In this document: piece after piece, positions 1 through 6,235 of the stretch
Layout of the letters: every line of letters begins with the position of its first letter
How positions within the stretch are numbered: the first letter of the stretch is position 1
Assembly: GCA_050486105.1 (NCBI GenBank)
Contig: JBJHCR010000202.1
Coordinates: 1-11,826 of the forward strand
Length of the DNA: 11,826 nucleotides
Direction: 5' to 3'
Source of the DNA: JAEXNA01 sp050486105
GTDB taxonomy: Bacteria; Vulcanimicrobiota; Xenobia; Xenobiales; JADMJV01
Made by a program: the position numbers and the translations under genes
Notes under the pieces: generated by a model
Databases searched by the model: none
Seen by the model: only the letters and a program-made list of their open reading frames with translations
What the model was told of the DNA's origin: nothing

Positions 1-6
1 GAGAAA

Positions 7-82
7 ATCAATTCGAGGGCCGGGGACCCGCGAGCGGGTGCCGGGTTGTACGTAACCGAGAATTGATGAAATCAGAATTGAT
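7..82. repeat. Nested inverted repeat / stem-loop at left edge
   Basis: ATCAATTC (7-14) is the reverse complement of GAATTGAT at 60-67, and GAATTGAT occurs again at 75-82. Inside lies a tight GC-rich inverted repeat, ACCCGC (26-31) and GCGGGT (34-39), separated only by GA. A cruciform or RNA stem-loop is possible. No T-run follows, so it is not a standard intrinsic terminator. It lies just left of a repeat copy at 113-128 and may be the inner part of a mobile element cut off by the window edge. That link is an inference. Confidence 0.4.
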
Positions 83-112
83 GGATCTCCGGCCCAACCC
101 CAATTCTTAGGT

Positions 113-128
113 TTGACAGAGCACTAGT
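113..128 (-). repeat. Short dispersed repeat, copy A
   Basis: Read on the minus strand this is ACTAGTGCTCTGTCAA, identical over 16 bases to 8743-8758 on the plus strand. Its 10-base core GCTCTGTCAA also recurs at 1046-1055. The sequence around it, GCACTAGTGC (121-130), is a perfect palindrome. A TA dinucleotide directly precedes the G(T/G)GCTCTGTCAA core in all three copies, which would fit ends of a TA-targeting element (IS630/Tc1 type). No transposase is present to prove this. Confidence 0.55.
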
Positions 129-588
129 GCTGAACGTTTGGAAAAGGGGACACATAAAGGGTTCCAATCTTGACTTATAAGTTTGGCTTTCATGCTTTAG
201 TCGAACGTCTTGACCCAAACTCGACAACAGGGGAGAAAATTTCTGAGGTACGCATTCATCTTTCGCTCAGCCATGCCTGGCAACGTTCTCATTCGGGGAT
301 TTCTAGAGGCGATGGGCGGCGGAGACCCAAACGAGAATCAGCACCAGCCACATCAGGGCGGACCTGATCACTACCCCGTAGGAGCGAGCGGCCCAATCCC
401 CGGTCGCACTTGGCTTTAGCGGAAGGTCACTCCGAGAACCTTTGGATGGAGTCGGATGTTGAGCGCCATGGATTATCTGGCGATCTCTGACCAACGTTCC
501 GGCGAATACACCAGCTAATTATTGACCAAGGTAATTGAAGAATTTTTCCAAACATTGCGTGTATATCTGACCAAGCTAGGAGACCTCC
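129..588. other. Gene-poor stretch, no convincing coding region
   Basis: Several short open frames exist on both strands but none has a good start, ribosome site or recognisable domain. The minus-strand frame at 303-494 ends in a hydrophobic run (MWLVLILVWVSAAH) that might be a gene remnant, but nothing else supports it. Just before the next gene there are weak promoter-like words, TTGACC at 522-527 and TATATC at 562-567, too far apart for a standard sigma-70 pair. Confidence 0.4.
578..583 (+). promoter_or_regulatory. Ribosome binding site for the AHSA1-like gene
   Basis: AGGAGA lies five bases before the ATG at 589. This fixes the start of the SRPBCC-family gene. Confidence 0.7.
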
Positions 589-1044
589 ATGAATACTATC
601 CCCCGCCCAGATCATTCCTCACGACCTTTGGAAACCACCTGCGAGTACACCATGAAAGCTGGGCCCGGCGAAGTTTATGCCGCCTGGACCGAGCGATTCG
701 ATACCTGGTTCGCGCAATCGGGGACCCTTTTTATGGTCCCGGAGGCGGGTCGTCCATTCTTCTTTTACACTCGCGACGATTGGGGGAGGCACCCGCACTA
801 TGGACGCTTCTTGAGATTAGAGGAGAACAAACTCGTTGAGATGACGTGGATAAGCGGCGACGGAACCGCCGAAGGCACCCAAGGAGCTGAAACAATAATT
901 CGCGTAGAACTCTTGGCCCAAGGCGCCGATACCCTGCTCCGCCTGACTCACTCTGGATTTGTGAGCGAGAAGTCCCGTGACGGGCATGAGGAAAATTGGC
1001 CCTTGGCACTCAAAGAACTCAACGATTCTTTCTCGAGAACTTAG
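589..1044 (+). CDS. AHSA1/SRPBCC (START-like) domain protein
   Basis: This is a 151-residue cytoplasmic protein filling a single AHSA1-type SRPBCC domain. Family features seen are the early TMKAGPGEVYAAWTE segment (residues 21-35), the mid-domain GRFLRLEENKLVEMTW, the strand pair ending in LLRLTHSGF, and the closing ENWPLALKELND helix. The fold makes a deep hydrophobic pocket for a small ligand or, in Aha1 relatives, contacts a partner protein. The ligand cannot be told from sequence. The ATG at 589 follows AGGAGA at five bases. The stop codon TAG (1042-1044) is the edge of repeat copy B, so the last few residues may have been altered by an insertion; the domain core looks complete. The gene stands alone and converges on the histidine kinase gene. 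Confidence 0.82.
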   Translation: MNTIPRPDHSSRPLETTCEYTMKAGPGEVYAAWTERFDTWFAQSGTLFMVPEAGRPFFFYTRDDWGRHPHYGRFLRLEENKLVEMTWISGDGTAEGTQGAETIIRVELLAQGADTLLRLTHSGFVSEKSRDGHEENWPLALKELNDSFSRT

Positions 1045-1045
1045 G

Positions 1046-1057
1046 GCTCTGTCAAGT
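1046..1057 (+). repeat. Short dispersed repeat, copy B
   Basis: GCTCTGTCAAGT matches copy C at 8749-8760 over 12 bases and shares GCTCTGTCAA with copy A. It is preceded by TAGG, so the TA that flanks the repeat is part of the TAG stop of the AHSA1-like gene. It is inverted relative to copy A, and the 113-1055 interval holds the AHSA1-like gene. Confidence 0.45.
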
Positions 1058-1060
1058 CTG

Positions 1061-1078
1061 CGTATTCCAGGGAATACG
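1061..1078. repeat. Perfect 8-base dyad, operator-like palindrome
   Basis: CGTATTCC, two bases (AG), then GGAATACG form a perfect inverted repeat between two convergent genes. The two-base gap is too short for a good hairpin loop unless the inner pairs open, and no T-run follows. A protein-binding dyad or an element-internal palindrome is as likely as a terminator. The rest of the 1045-1239 interval shows nothing else clear. Confidence 0.4.
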
Positions 1079-1239
1079 ATCGCTGAGTCCAATTGATTGC
1101 GAAAGCGAAGCGTGGACCTCAAGGATTCCAGTTTGTTGCGATCGAAAAGCTCACCGTTTGTCGCTCGCGGGACTTTTCCCACTTCACCATAAACCGGTGA
1201 GATTGCCGGGATGTAGCCGAGAGATGAACGAGTGAATTC

Positions 1240-2514
1240 CTACGCATAATCTGGGTCTATCTTCCAACTGATGGTTGTTCCTTGGCTTGCCTTCTCGAGA
1301 TGAAGATCACCCCCCATCAGTTGAGCCAGTCGGCGGCTCAGGGCTAGACCTAGGCCGTGACCAGGGATGTTTTCGGTGTTGGGGCCTCGGGCGAAATCCT
1401 GGAACAGGTGGTCGGCGCAGACTTTGTCGATTCCCGGACCGGTGTCTCGAACCACGACCTGTAGTCTGTTTTTCTCTCTCCACACTTCGATGCCCACCAG
1501 GCCTTCTTCGGTGTACTTCAAGGCATTGGTGAGGAGATTGCAGCAGATTTGGCGGCACCAGTTCGGGTCCAGAGTGACCAGATGTTCCAGCCCGGTTTCT
1601 TTGGTCTCGAGTTTCAAGCCACGCTGTTCGGCTAGAGGACGGAATTCGTGAGCCAGTTCTTCGATGAATTCATCCAAATCAAAGGTGACCGGCTCTGGCT
1701 CCGCCAGGCCCGCGTCAAGGCGGGCTGCCAGGAGTAATTCATCGACCTGAGTAGAAAGTTGTCGAGTATTACGCTGCATAATATCCAGAGCTGTGAGGCT
1801 GGATTCCGGCAGTTCTCCCATTTGCTGGTCTTGCATCATCTGGAGATATCCGGCGAGAACCGTCAGGGGGGTTTTCAGTTCGTGGCTGACGTAGGCAAAG
1901 AGTTGCCTTTTCTGGTCTAATGCAGCTTGAAGTTCGCGCTGTCGAGCGGTCAATTCTTCCGCCATGTCCTGGAAGGCTTGGGCGAGTTCAGCGAGTTCGC
2001 GCTCCCGGGGGGGATGAATTGGCATGGGAAGTTGGTCTTGCCTCAGGGCTCGAATAGCCTGGAGCAATTCGGATAGAGGTTGAGTGACTCTGGCCGCCAG
2101 CAGGGTCGAGAGCATGTACAGAAGGCCGAAGCCGAAGACTAGGGCCCCTAATCCTCGGGCAGGTGGAAGGGGCAGAATGCTCCAGATGGTTTCCAGGTTT
2201 AAAGATTTGGTGCTCACCAGTCGGCGTTCCGACCCAAGAGGAATGGCTGGCCGGTCATCATCGGGGTTCACCTCTTCTACAATATCCGCTTGGTCTTCAG
2301 CGCTCAAGGGCTCCAGCGGTGCTCGCTGAGCTAGATGAAAGAGACGATTTTCTTCCTGTAGGGTGAAGATTTTTTGGCCCAGGGGGCGGCCGATGGCAGC
2401 CGTGGTGAGAAGTAACGACAAGGCGGCGGCGGCGGCCAGAAGGCACAAGGCAAGCAGCAGAAAGCGCTGTTGGAGAGTGACCGACTTGGAGTGCTCTTGG
2501 GCTCTATTGGTCAT
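1240..2514 (-). CDS. Membrane sensor histidine kinase (HAMP-HisKA-HATPase)
   Basis: This is a 424-residue inner-membrane kinase of the classical two-component type. In order: first membrane helix (about residues 18-41), a short extracytoplasmic loop of about 80 residues without a recognised sensor fold, second helix (121-142), HAMP (about 143-195), and the H box YVSHELKTPL with phosphorylated His211. The ATPase domain follows, with N box NLLTNALKY (Asn330), G1 box DTGPG (357-361), an F box around LFQDFARG and G2 box GHGLGLALS (385-393). All catalytic motifs are intact. I chose the ATG at 2514 because the frame upstream lies inside the regulator gene and has no domain content. This start overlaps the regulator stop by 11 bases, so the two are probably translationally coupled. 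Its partner is the adjacent OmpR-type regulator. Confidence 0.93.
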   Translation of the reverse strand: MTNRAQEHSKSVTLQQRFLLLALCLLAAAAALSLLLTTAAIGRPLGQKIFTLQEENRLFHLAQRAPLEPLSAEDQADIVEEVNPDDDRPAIPLGSERRLVSTKSLNLETIWSILPLPPARGLGALVFGFGLLYMLSTLLAARVTQPLSELLQAIRALRQDQLPMPIHPPRERELAELAQAFQDMAEELTARQRELQAALDQKRQLFAYVSHELKTPLTVLAGYLQMMQDQQMGELPESSLTALDIMQRNTRQLSTQVDELLLAARLDAGLAEPEPVTFDLDEFIEELAHEFRPLAEQRGLKLETKETGLEHLVTLDPNWCRQICCNLLTNALKYTEEGLVGIEVWREKNRLQVVVRDTGPGIDKVCADHLFQDFARGPNTENIPGHGLGLALSRRLAQLMGGDLHLEKASQGTTISWKIDPDYA

Positions 2515-3208
2515 ACCGATAGCCCACGCCCCAAACAGAGCGAATGGGACGAAACTCCGCCCGGACGGCCTGCATTTTCTTGCGCAAGGATTTGATATGA
2601 CTGTCCACCGTACGCTCATTTCCGGGGTAATCCGAGCCCCAAACAAGGTCCAGGAGACGCTGCCTGCTGAGGTTTTCTCCGCTTCTCAGAGCCAGGTGCC
2701 AGAGCAGGCCGAATTCGATGGGGGTGAGTTCCAGAAGTTCATTGGTTAGACGGGCCTGTTTGAGTTCGCTGTTGAGGCAGAGGGGCGGGCGGTCTAAGTA
2801 TTTACCTTGCTCTTTGCTTGAGTCCTTATCCCATCTTCGGCGTCTCAGGGTAGCCTGAACTCTGGCTACCAGTTCCCGAGGGTGAAAAGGCTTGGTGAGG
2901 TAGTCATCGGCCCCGAGTTCTAGCATCAGAACTTTGTCGAGACTGTCGGTGCGGGCGCTGACGGCGATGATAGGAAGCTTCGAGGTCTGCCGCACCTGTC
3001 GGCAAACCTCGAAGCCGTCGCAGCCAGGAAGGTTGAGATCCAACACTACCAGCTCCACTGGGTGCAGGGACAGGGTCTGCACGGCACTCGCTCCGTTTCC
3101 GACGCAGATCACCCGGAGTCCACTGGCTTGGAGGCAGTCTCGCATCAAGTTCTGCAGGTCGAGGTGGTCGTCGACCACCAACACCAGGGGAGTATCCGTC
3201 TGGGCCAA
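2504..3208 (-). CDS. OmpR/PhoB-family response regulator
   Basis: This 234-residue DNA-binding regulator is phosphorylated by the adjacent histidine kinase (inferred from gene pairing). The receiver domain (about 8-122) has the acidic pair Asp13-Asp14, phosphoacceptor Asp57 in VVLDLNLPG, Ser84 and Lys106 in YLTKPF. The C-terminal winged helix (about 140-234) has LTPIEFGLLWHLA, then the recognition helix region ERTVDSHIKSLRKKM and the closing IRSVWGVGYRY. The start codon is TTG at 3208, supported by a strong AAGGAGG site ten bases upstream and by the absence of an in-frame ATG or GTG before it. It lies 38 bp after the secreted helical protein gene, so it is probably co-transcribed with it. Target promoters cannot be identified here. 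Confidence 0.94.
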   Translation of the reverse strand: MAQTDTPLVLVVDDHLDLQNLMRDCLQASGLRVICVGNGASAVQTLSLHPVELVVLDLNLPGCDGFEVCRQVRQTSKLPIIAVSARTDSLDKVLMLELGADDYLTKPFHPRELVARVQATLRRRRWDKDSSKEQGKYLDRPPLCLNSELKQARLTNELLELTPIEFGLLWHLALRSGENLSRQRLLDLVWGSDYPGNERTVDSHIKSLRKKMQAVRAEFRPIRSVWGVGYRYDQ

Positions 3209-3218
3209 GACTCTGGGT

Positions 3219-3225
3219 CCTCCTT
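3219..3225 (-). promoter_or_regulatory. Ribosome binding site deciding a TTG start
   Basis: AAGGAGG on the minus strand sits ten bases before the TTG at 3208. It is the main support for the non-ATG start of the response regulator. Confidence 0.7.
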
Positions 3226-3246
3226 GTTGAGAGATGGGGCTTCTTC

Positions 3247-4185
3247 CTATCCGTTGAGGATTCTCATGAGATGAACTCTGAGATCCCCGGCGCGTTTTTC
3301 AACGACTGTCCGCAGAGCAGCTTCTAGTCCAGGAAGTTCCTGTTCGAGATGAACCCAGAGTCGGCCTCGCAGACCTGCGGATTCGGCCAAGAGATGCCGT
3401 CCGACTTCGGTGCCTAGGCCAGGGTCGGTTCTTTCCACGGCGAGTAGGACGATTTCAGCGGCTCCAGGGAATTCGCGCTGTAGGCTCTCAAGCGCCGCTC
3501 GCCTTTGAGCTGTGCGCCGTTCAAGCAAACGTGAAGCCAGTTCTGGTTGGGCATCTAATCGCTGCCGGAAAAGTTCGATGAGCCGTGAGCGTCGGGCGAG
3601 TATCTGCTGACCTTCTTTCTGCGATATCCCTCTAGTGCGTGCGAGCGTTAATCGCTCTCGTAGAGTCTTCACGCTCGGTGACTGGGAGAAGAGAAGATCG
3701 GACGATGGCTCGCCAAGGTGAGCTGAATGGGATTCTTGGATGATGCTCAAGAAGGGAGGAGTAAGGTGGGAGCTCAAAGCCCGGTCTAACCGGTTTTGGA
3801 AGTCCGGATAGGTGGCCTCAAGATCTTCGCGCACGGCCCTTCTCAAGTTGTCAAGACGAGGACCAAACCGTGCTCGGGTTGATTCCCAAAGAACTAGGGC
3901 TTGGCCCGGATGCTCGTCTATGGTGTTGAGAGCAGCTCGCACCAAACTCTCGGAAAAATTCGGGTAGATTTCGCTGAGGTCGGCTCGAATTTGAGGGCCG
4001 AGAGTTGTTCTTTGTTGCTCTACCATTCGCAGGGCCAACAATCGTTGTCTTGGCGAGGCCTCCACGAAGGCGTTCAGCACCGGTCGGTCGGGGGGTGTGG
4101 GGTCGGCCTCCTGGCTGAAGGCGGGGTTGACGGTAACGACTATGACCGCCATCAAGGTGGTCAGAAGCGTTTTCGGGTGAGTCAT
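3247..4185 (-). CDS. Exported alpha-helical repeat protein, unknown function
   Basis: I do not recognise a named family. The protein begins with a signal peptide (hydrophobic TLLTTLMAVIVVTV, probable cleavage near NPAFS-Q), then a Pro-rich start and a charged, almost wholly helical body. A degenerate unit recurs: about 25-30 residues with a Leu-rich helix, a (Y/F/L)P turn and a second Leu-rich helix. Counted from the upstream ATG at 4191, units lie near residues 64-88 (SEIYPNFSESLVRAAL), 109-139 (EATYPDFQNRLDRAL), 225-249 (LQREFPGAAEIVLLAV) and 274-297 (EQELPGLEAALRTVV). Three ATG codons stand in tandem at 4191, 4188 and 4185; the third has the best spacing (seven bases) from AAAGGAGA, so I use it. 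The gene is followed closely by the response regulator, so it may be an envelope partner of that signalling pair. Confidence 0.8.
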   Translation of the reverse strand: MTHPKTLLTTLMAVIVVTVNPAFSQEADPTPPDRPVLNAFVEASPRQRLLALRMVEQQRTTLGPQIRADLSEIYPNFSESLVRAALNTIDEHPGQALVLWESTRARFGPRLDNLRRAVREDLEATYPDFQNRLDRALSSHLTPPFLSIIQESHSAHLGEPSSDLLFSQSPSVKTLRERLTLARTRGISQKEGQQILARRSRLIELFRQRLDAQPELASRLLERRTAQRRAALESLQREFPGAAEIVLLAVERTDPGLGTEVGRHLLAESAGLRGRLWVHLEQELPGLEAALRTVVEKRAGDLRVHLMRILNG

Positions 4186-4191
4186 CATCAT

Positions 4192-4199
4192 TCTCCTTT
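4192..4199 (-). promoter_or_regulatory. Ribosome binding site before three tandem ATGs
   Basis: AAAGGAGA on the minus strand directly precedes ATGATGATG. Measured from the end of AGGAG, spacing is one, four and seven bases to the three starts, so the third ATG (4185) is the most likely initiator. Confidence 0.65.
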
Positions 4200-4223
4200 A
4201 GGTATGGAATATCTCCATCCTAA

Positions 4224-4979
4224 TCAGGAGCTGTGAGACTTTTTGGCAAAACTGTGAAGATATTGTGAAGAAGCCCTCGGCAGGTCGCCGGAGACCGATG
4301 AAGGTCGTATGGACGCAAACAGAACTCGGTGGCCCATAAATCCGGGAGTTTCCTTGCTTGGGGACCATACTTGACGAAAAGAGGACGGCCCTTGGAGAAT
4401 TTTCCAGGAGTTGTCGACCTTAAGGAGATGAAAGCCGTAGATGTGAAAGTCTTGAAACCTATCGTCAGCTTCCATGGCGATCTTCACGATGCGAACGTCG
4501 ATGCGATCTGAGGTTACAGCGATGAGCGCCCAATCGATTTCTTCTGTGGAGATGGGCCACAGAGACCACTTTCGCTCGAAGCCTGGTAGGTCATTCTTAT
4601 GTCGGTCTTCATCTGAAAGCATGCTTTGAGCTAGCCTCCAGTCTCGACGGTCGATGGCCCGGGCAAACCTTTCCAGAGTGTCCAAGGCCTCCACGATACT
4701 TCGGTCGGTCCCTCTGGGTAAGCATGAGGCCAGGCTGTCGCCGCTTGGGTACACTTCCCATGAGCTACCCAAGCCAGTTCGGCTGAGGGTGGCAAACTGT
4801 TGCCGGGTGATTCCAAAGCATTGTTTTTCCCCATCGATAAGAAAACAGGCCTCACGAGGGTTGTAAGAGGCCAATATTCCGGTGCTTTGGGCTTCGGTTG
4901 GCCAACTCAACCCAAGTACACCCAGGATTATCACAGCAAGTATTCTTGTGGTCAGGATTGAGCTGCGCCTCGTTCTCAT
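4224..4979 (-). CDS. Exported protein with probable NTF2-like domain
   Basis: This is a 251-residue exported protein. An Arg-rich N-terminus and the hydrophobic stretch ILAVIILGVLGLSW end at TEA-Q near residue 30, a signal peptidase I-like site. The next region (35-90) has three cysteines (45, 54, 86). Residues about 92-200 resemble an NTF2/SnoaL-like cone: helix ALDTLERFARAIDRRDW, a SMLSDED segment, and strands ending in FHLLKVDNSWKIL. That pattern is typical of the superfamily but short of proof. The tail is Ser-rich and basic. Binding or catalytic function is unknown. It is the first intact gene of the minus-strand block and lies about 40 bp before the helical secreted protein gene. The ribosome site is weak (GGAAAA). 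Confidence 0.78.
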   Translation of the reverse strand: MRTRRSSILTTRILAVIILGVLGLSWPTEAQSTGILASYNPREACFLIDGEKQCFGITRQQFATLSRTGLGSSWEVYPSGDSLASCLPRGTDRSIVEALDTLERFARAIDRRDWRLAQSMLSDEDRHKNDLPGFERKWSLWPISTEEIDWALIAVTSDRIDVRIVKIAMEADDRFQDFHIYGFHLLKVDNSWKILQGPSSFRQVWSPSKETPGFMGHRVLFASIRPSSVSGDLPRASSQYLHSFAKKSHSS

Positions 4980-5019
4980 TCGATTTTTTTCCAGCGGTGG
5001 GCATCCAGAACCTTCAGGC

Positions 5020-5160
5020 TTAACCCTTCCGACTTAATCTCCGCAGCAGATCGGCTTGAGAGAGCACCGCAGCCTGCACGACTTTGGACAACCAGGCTGA
5101 GGCCCTTGGGAGTTGCGCCTGGGAAAACAACAATGATGAAGGCGCTTCAAAGAAGGTTCG
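5020..5160 (-). pseudogene. Decayed fragment related to the 445-residue protein
   Basis: On the minus strand, 5115-5059 encodes QLPRASAWLSKVVQAAVLS. The intact gene at 8965 encodes QLPFAGAWILKMVQAAVLS at 9085-9141, giving 14 of 19 identical residues in a distinctive motif. Here the frame ends soon after at a TAA (5020). A shifted frame could supply AEIKSEGLSLKVLD, which resembles the continuation AREIRIS in the intact protein, and ends at a TGA overlapping the ATG at 4979. No credible start is seen; the frame upstream overlaps the divergent small gene at 5228. The best reading is a remnant of a second family member. A real short protein is possible but less likely. Confidence 0.5.
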
Positions 5161-5227
5161 AAGAAGGGACCTGGTCTGTCCTGCGAAGTTGGCAGGATTA
5201 TCTAGCGGATAGGGTGAAACCACTCTA

Positions 5228-5596
5228 ATGAAGTATGTGAATGCTGTGCTCCTAGCCATCCTGGCAGGCTTCGGTTTTTTTCTGGGAGGGGCTTTGGATG
5301 CGAAAGTTTCAGAGCCTGAGGTGCTGCGGCTTCCGGCTTCAGATCAGGTGGTGCAGACCCTGGTCAGTCACGACGGAGAGTTGACCGCCACCATCATTTG
5401 CGACGAACAGGACCGTTGGTACTGCCAAGTATGGTCCAATGAGGGAGCGACCGTGGGTCCCCTTGTTGTTCTTGAGCCACCGATTGGAACTATTCACGCT
5501 CTTTCCTGGGGTCTTGACAGTCAGGAGTTGATGGTGGAATTGGGTGCAAAAAAGCTCATCATGCGACCTCGTGAGGGTTCGGTCGAGCCCCGCTAA
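5228..5596 (+). CDS. Small exported protein, possible beta-propeller-like strands
   Basis: This 122-residue protein has an N-terminal hydrophobic segment (about 5-24, VNAVLLAILAGFGFFLGG) acting as a signal peptide or membrane anchor. The remainder is rich in predicted strands: VVQTLVSHDGELTATIICD, then WYCQVWSNEG, then IHALSWGLDSQELMVELG. This spacing recalls one to two blades of a TolB/WD-like propeller, but it is far too short for a full one. Cys58 and Cys66 could pair outside the cytoplasm. The start ATG has only a weak AGGGTG 11 bases upstream. The gene is alone on its strand between two decayed regions, so it could itself be a fragment of a longer propeller protein. Function is not known. 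Confidence 0.6.
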   Translation: MKYVNAVLLAILAGFGFFLGGALDAKVSEPEVLRLPASDQVVQTLVSHDGELTATIICDEQDRWYCQVWSNEGATVGPLVVLEPPIGTIHALSWGLDSQELMVELGAKKLIMRPREGSVEPR

Positions 5597-5602
5597 AGAG
5601 CT

Positions 5603-6227
5603 TCATTCCATCTCTGTAGTGCTCATCAGGGCCCGTTGAAGCTCGTGTCGGGCAAAGGGAATTCTCAAGGTCTTGACCTGCTCGTCGATCTTGTCGATGG
5701 CTTTGAGGATCCTGGGGCTGAACTCTGAGACCATCACCCCTTGAGGTTGGGGGGCCTTATCGAGTTCGTAGAATCTCATCCATGACAGGCTGGTCACTCA
5801 TCCGTTTCATCAGGCTACAGTTCCCATAGATCACCTGCAGAAAGTGGTGAAAATCGTGCACCACTCCAGCCAAGGTGCGACCGATAGCCTCCATCTTTTG
5901 GCTTCGGAAGACCAGAGCTCGGCTGGCCTCCAGAGCCTACTCGACCTGGGCCCGCTCTACGCAGTAGCGCAAGACTCGAAAGAGCGTCCCAGAGCCCATT
6001 TCCTCCTCGGTCAGATATTCTGAGGCTCCCTCCCGGATGGCTGCCAGGCCCACTCGATGGTTGGCATTTTTGTGAAGGAGTATGATCGGAACATTGCGAG
6101 AGAGAGCTTTCAGTTCTCCAATCTCAGAGATCTGGTCTGTCTCAAGGATGATCACGTCAAACCGGGTTGGGCCGAGTGCGTTCTTTCTGGTCTGCTGATA
6201 GTCCGCTTTGATCTGCGATCTGCTACA
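5603..6227 (-). pseudogene. Broken receiver-histidine kinase gene
   Basis: The minus strand from about 6227 reads through a receiver domain: RFDVIILETD, then VPIILLHKNANHR, then REGASEYLTEEEM, then LFRVLRYCVERAQVE. A TAG follows at 5937-5939. The same frame resumes directly with ALEASRALVFRSQKMEAIG and an H-box-like GVVHDFHHFLQVI, matching hybrid regulator-kinases that normally have SQKMEAIGRLAGGVAHDFNNLL. That frame stops near 5764, and a different frame (5797-5603) continues with helical coding-like sequence (PRILKAIDKIDEQVKTL). No ATPase domain remains. The receiver is also degenerate: Glu replaces the usual phospho-Asp in VIILE, and the usual Lys position reads Glu. No good start exists; the upstream frame hits TGA near 6230. 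It is clearly a relic of a sensory gene. Confidence 0.82.
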
Positions 6228-6229
6228 CT
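6224..6229 (+). promoter_or_regulatory. Possible -10 element of a leaderless transcript
   Basis: TACACT, preceded by TG one base upstream (extended -10 form TGCTACACT), lies six bases before the ATG at 6236. Transcription would then begin at or next to the start codon. There is no clear Shine-Dalgarno site before that ATG, which fits a leaderless message. No clear -35 is visible. Confidence 0.35.
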
Positions 6230-6235
6230 GTCTTC

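Noticed and set aside
7..82. 3' end of a group II intron or a rho-independent terminator
   Set aside because: The stem-loop lacks the domain V sequence pattern and there is no T-run.
130..165. GGAAAAGGGGACAC-type sequence resembling regions near REP-associated transposases
   Set aside because: A single occurrence, no transposase and no repeat array; resemblance from memory only.
170..419. Two plus-strand frames in the gene-poor left region
   Set aside because: Low-complexity, compositionally odd products without ribosome sites or recognisable motifs.
303..494. Minus-strand 63-codon frame ending in a hydrophobic segment
   Set aside because: It has no ATG or good ribosome site and no domain; one hydrophobic stretch is not enough to call a gene.
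817..1182. 121-codon minus-strand frame over the AHSA1-like gene
   Set aside because: It is antisense to a well-supported gene and its product shows no family features.
2515..2646. Longer N-terminus for the histidine kinase
   Set aside because: These 44 codons lie inside the regulator gene and read as basic, domain-free sequence; the coupled ATG at 2514 is better.
4204..4218. Hairpin ATGGA-ATATC-TCCAT between the two exported protein genes
   Set aside because: A five-base stem with no T-run is too weak to call a terminator or attenuator.
4976..5041. Short real gene ending in a TGA that overlaps the ATG at 4979
   Set aside because: The shifted frame continues a decayed motif but has no start of its own; it is better treated as pseudogene remains.
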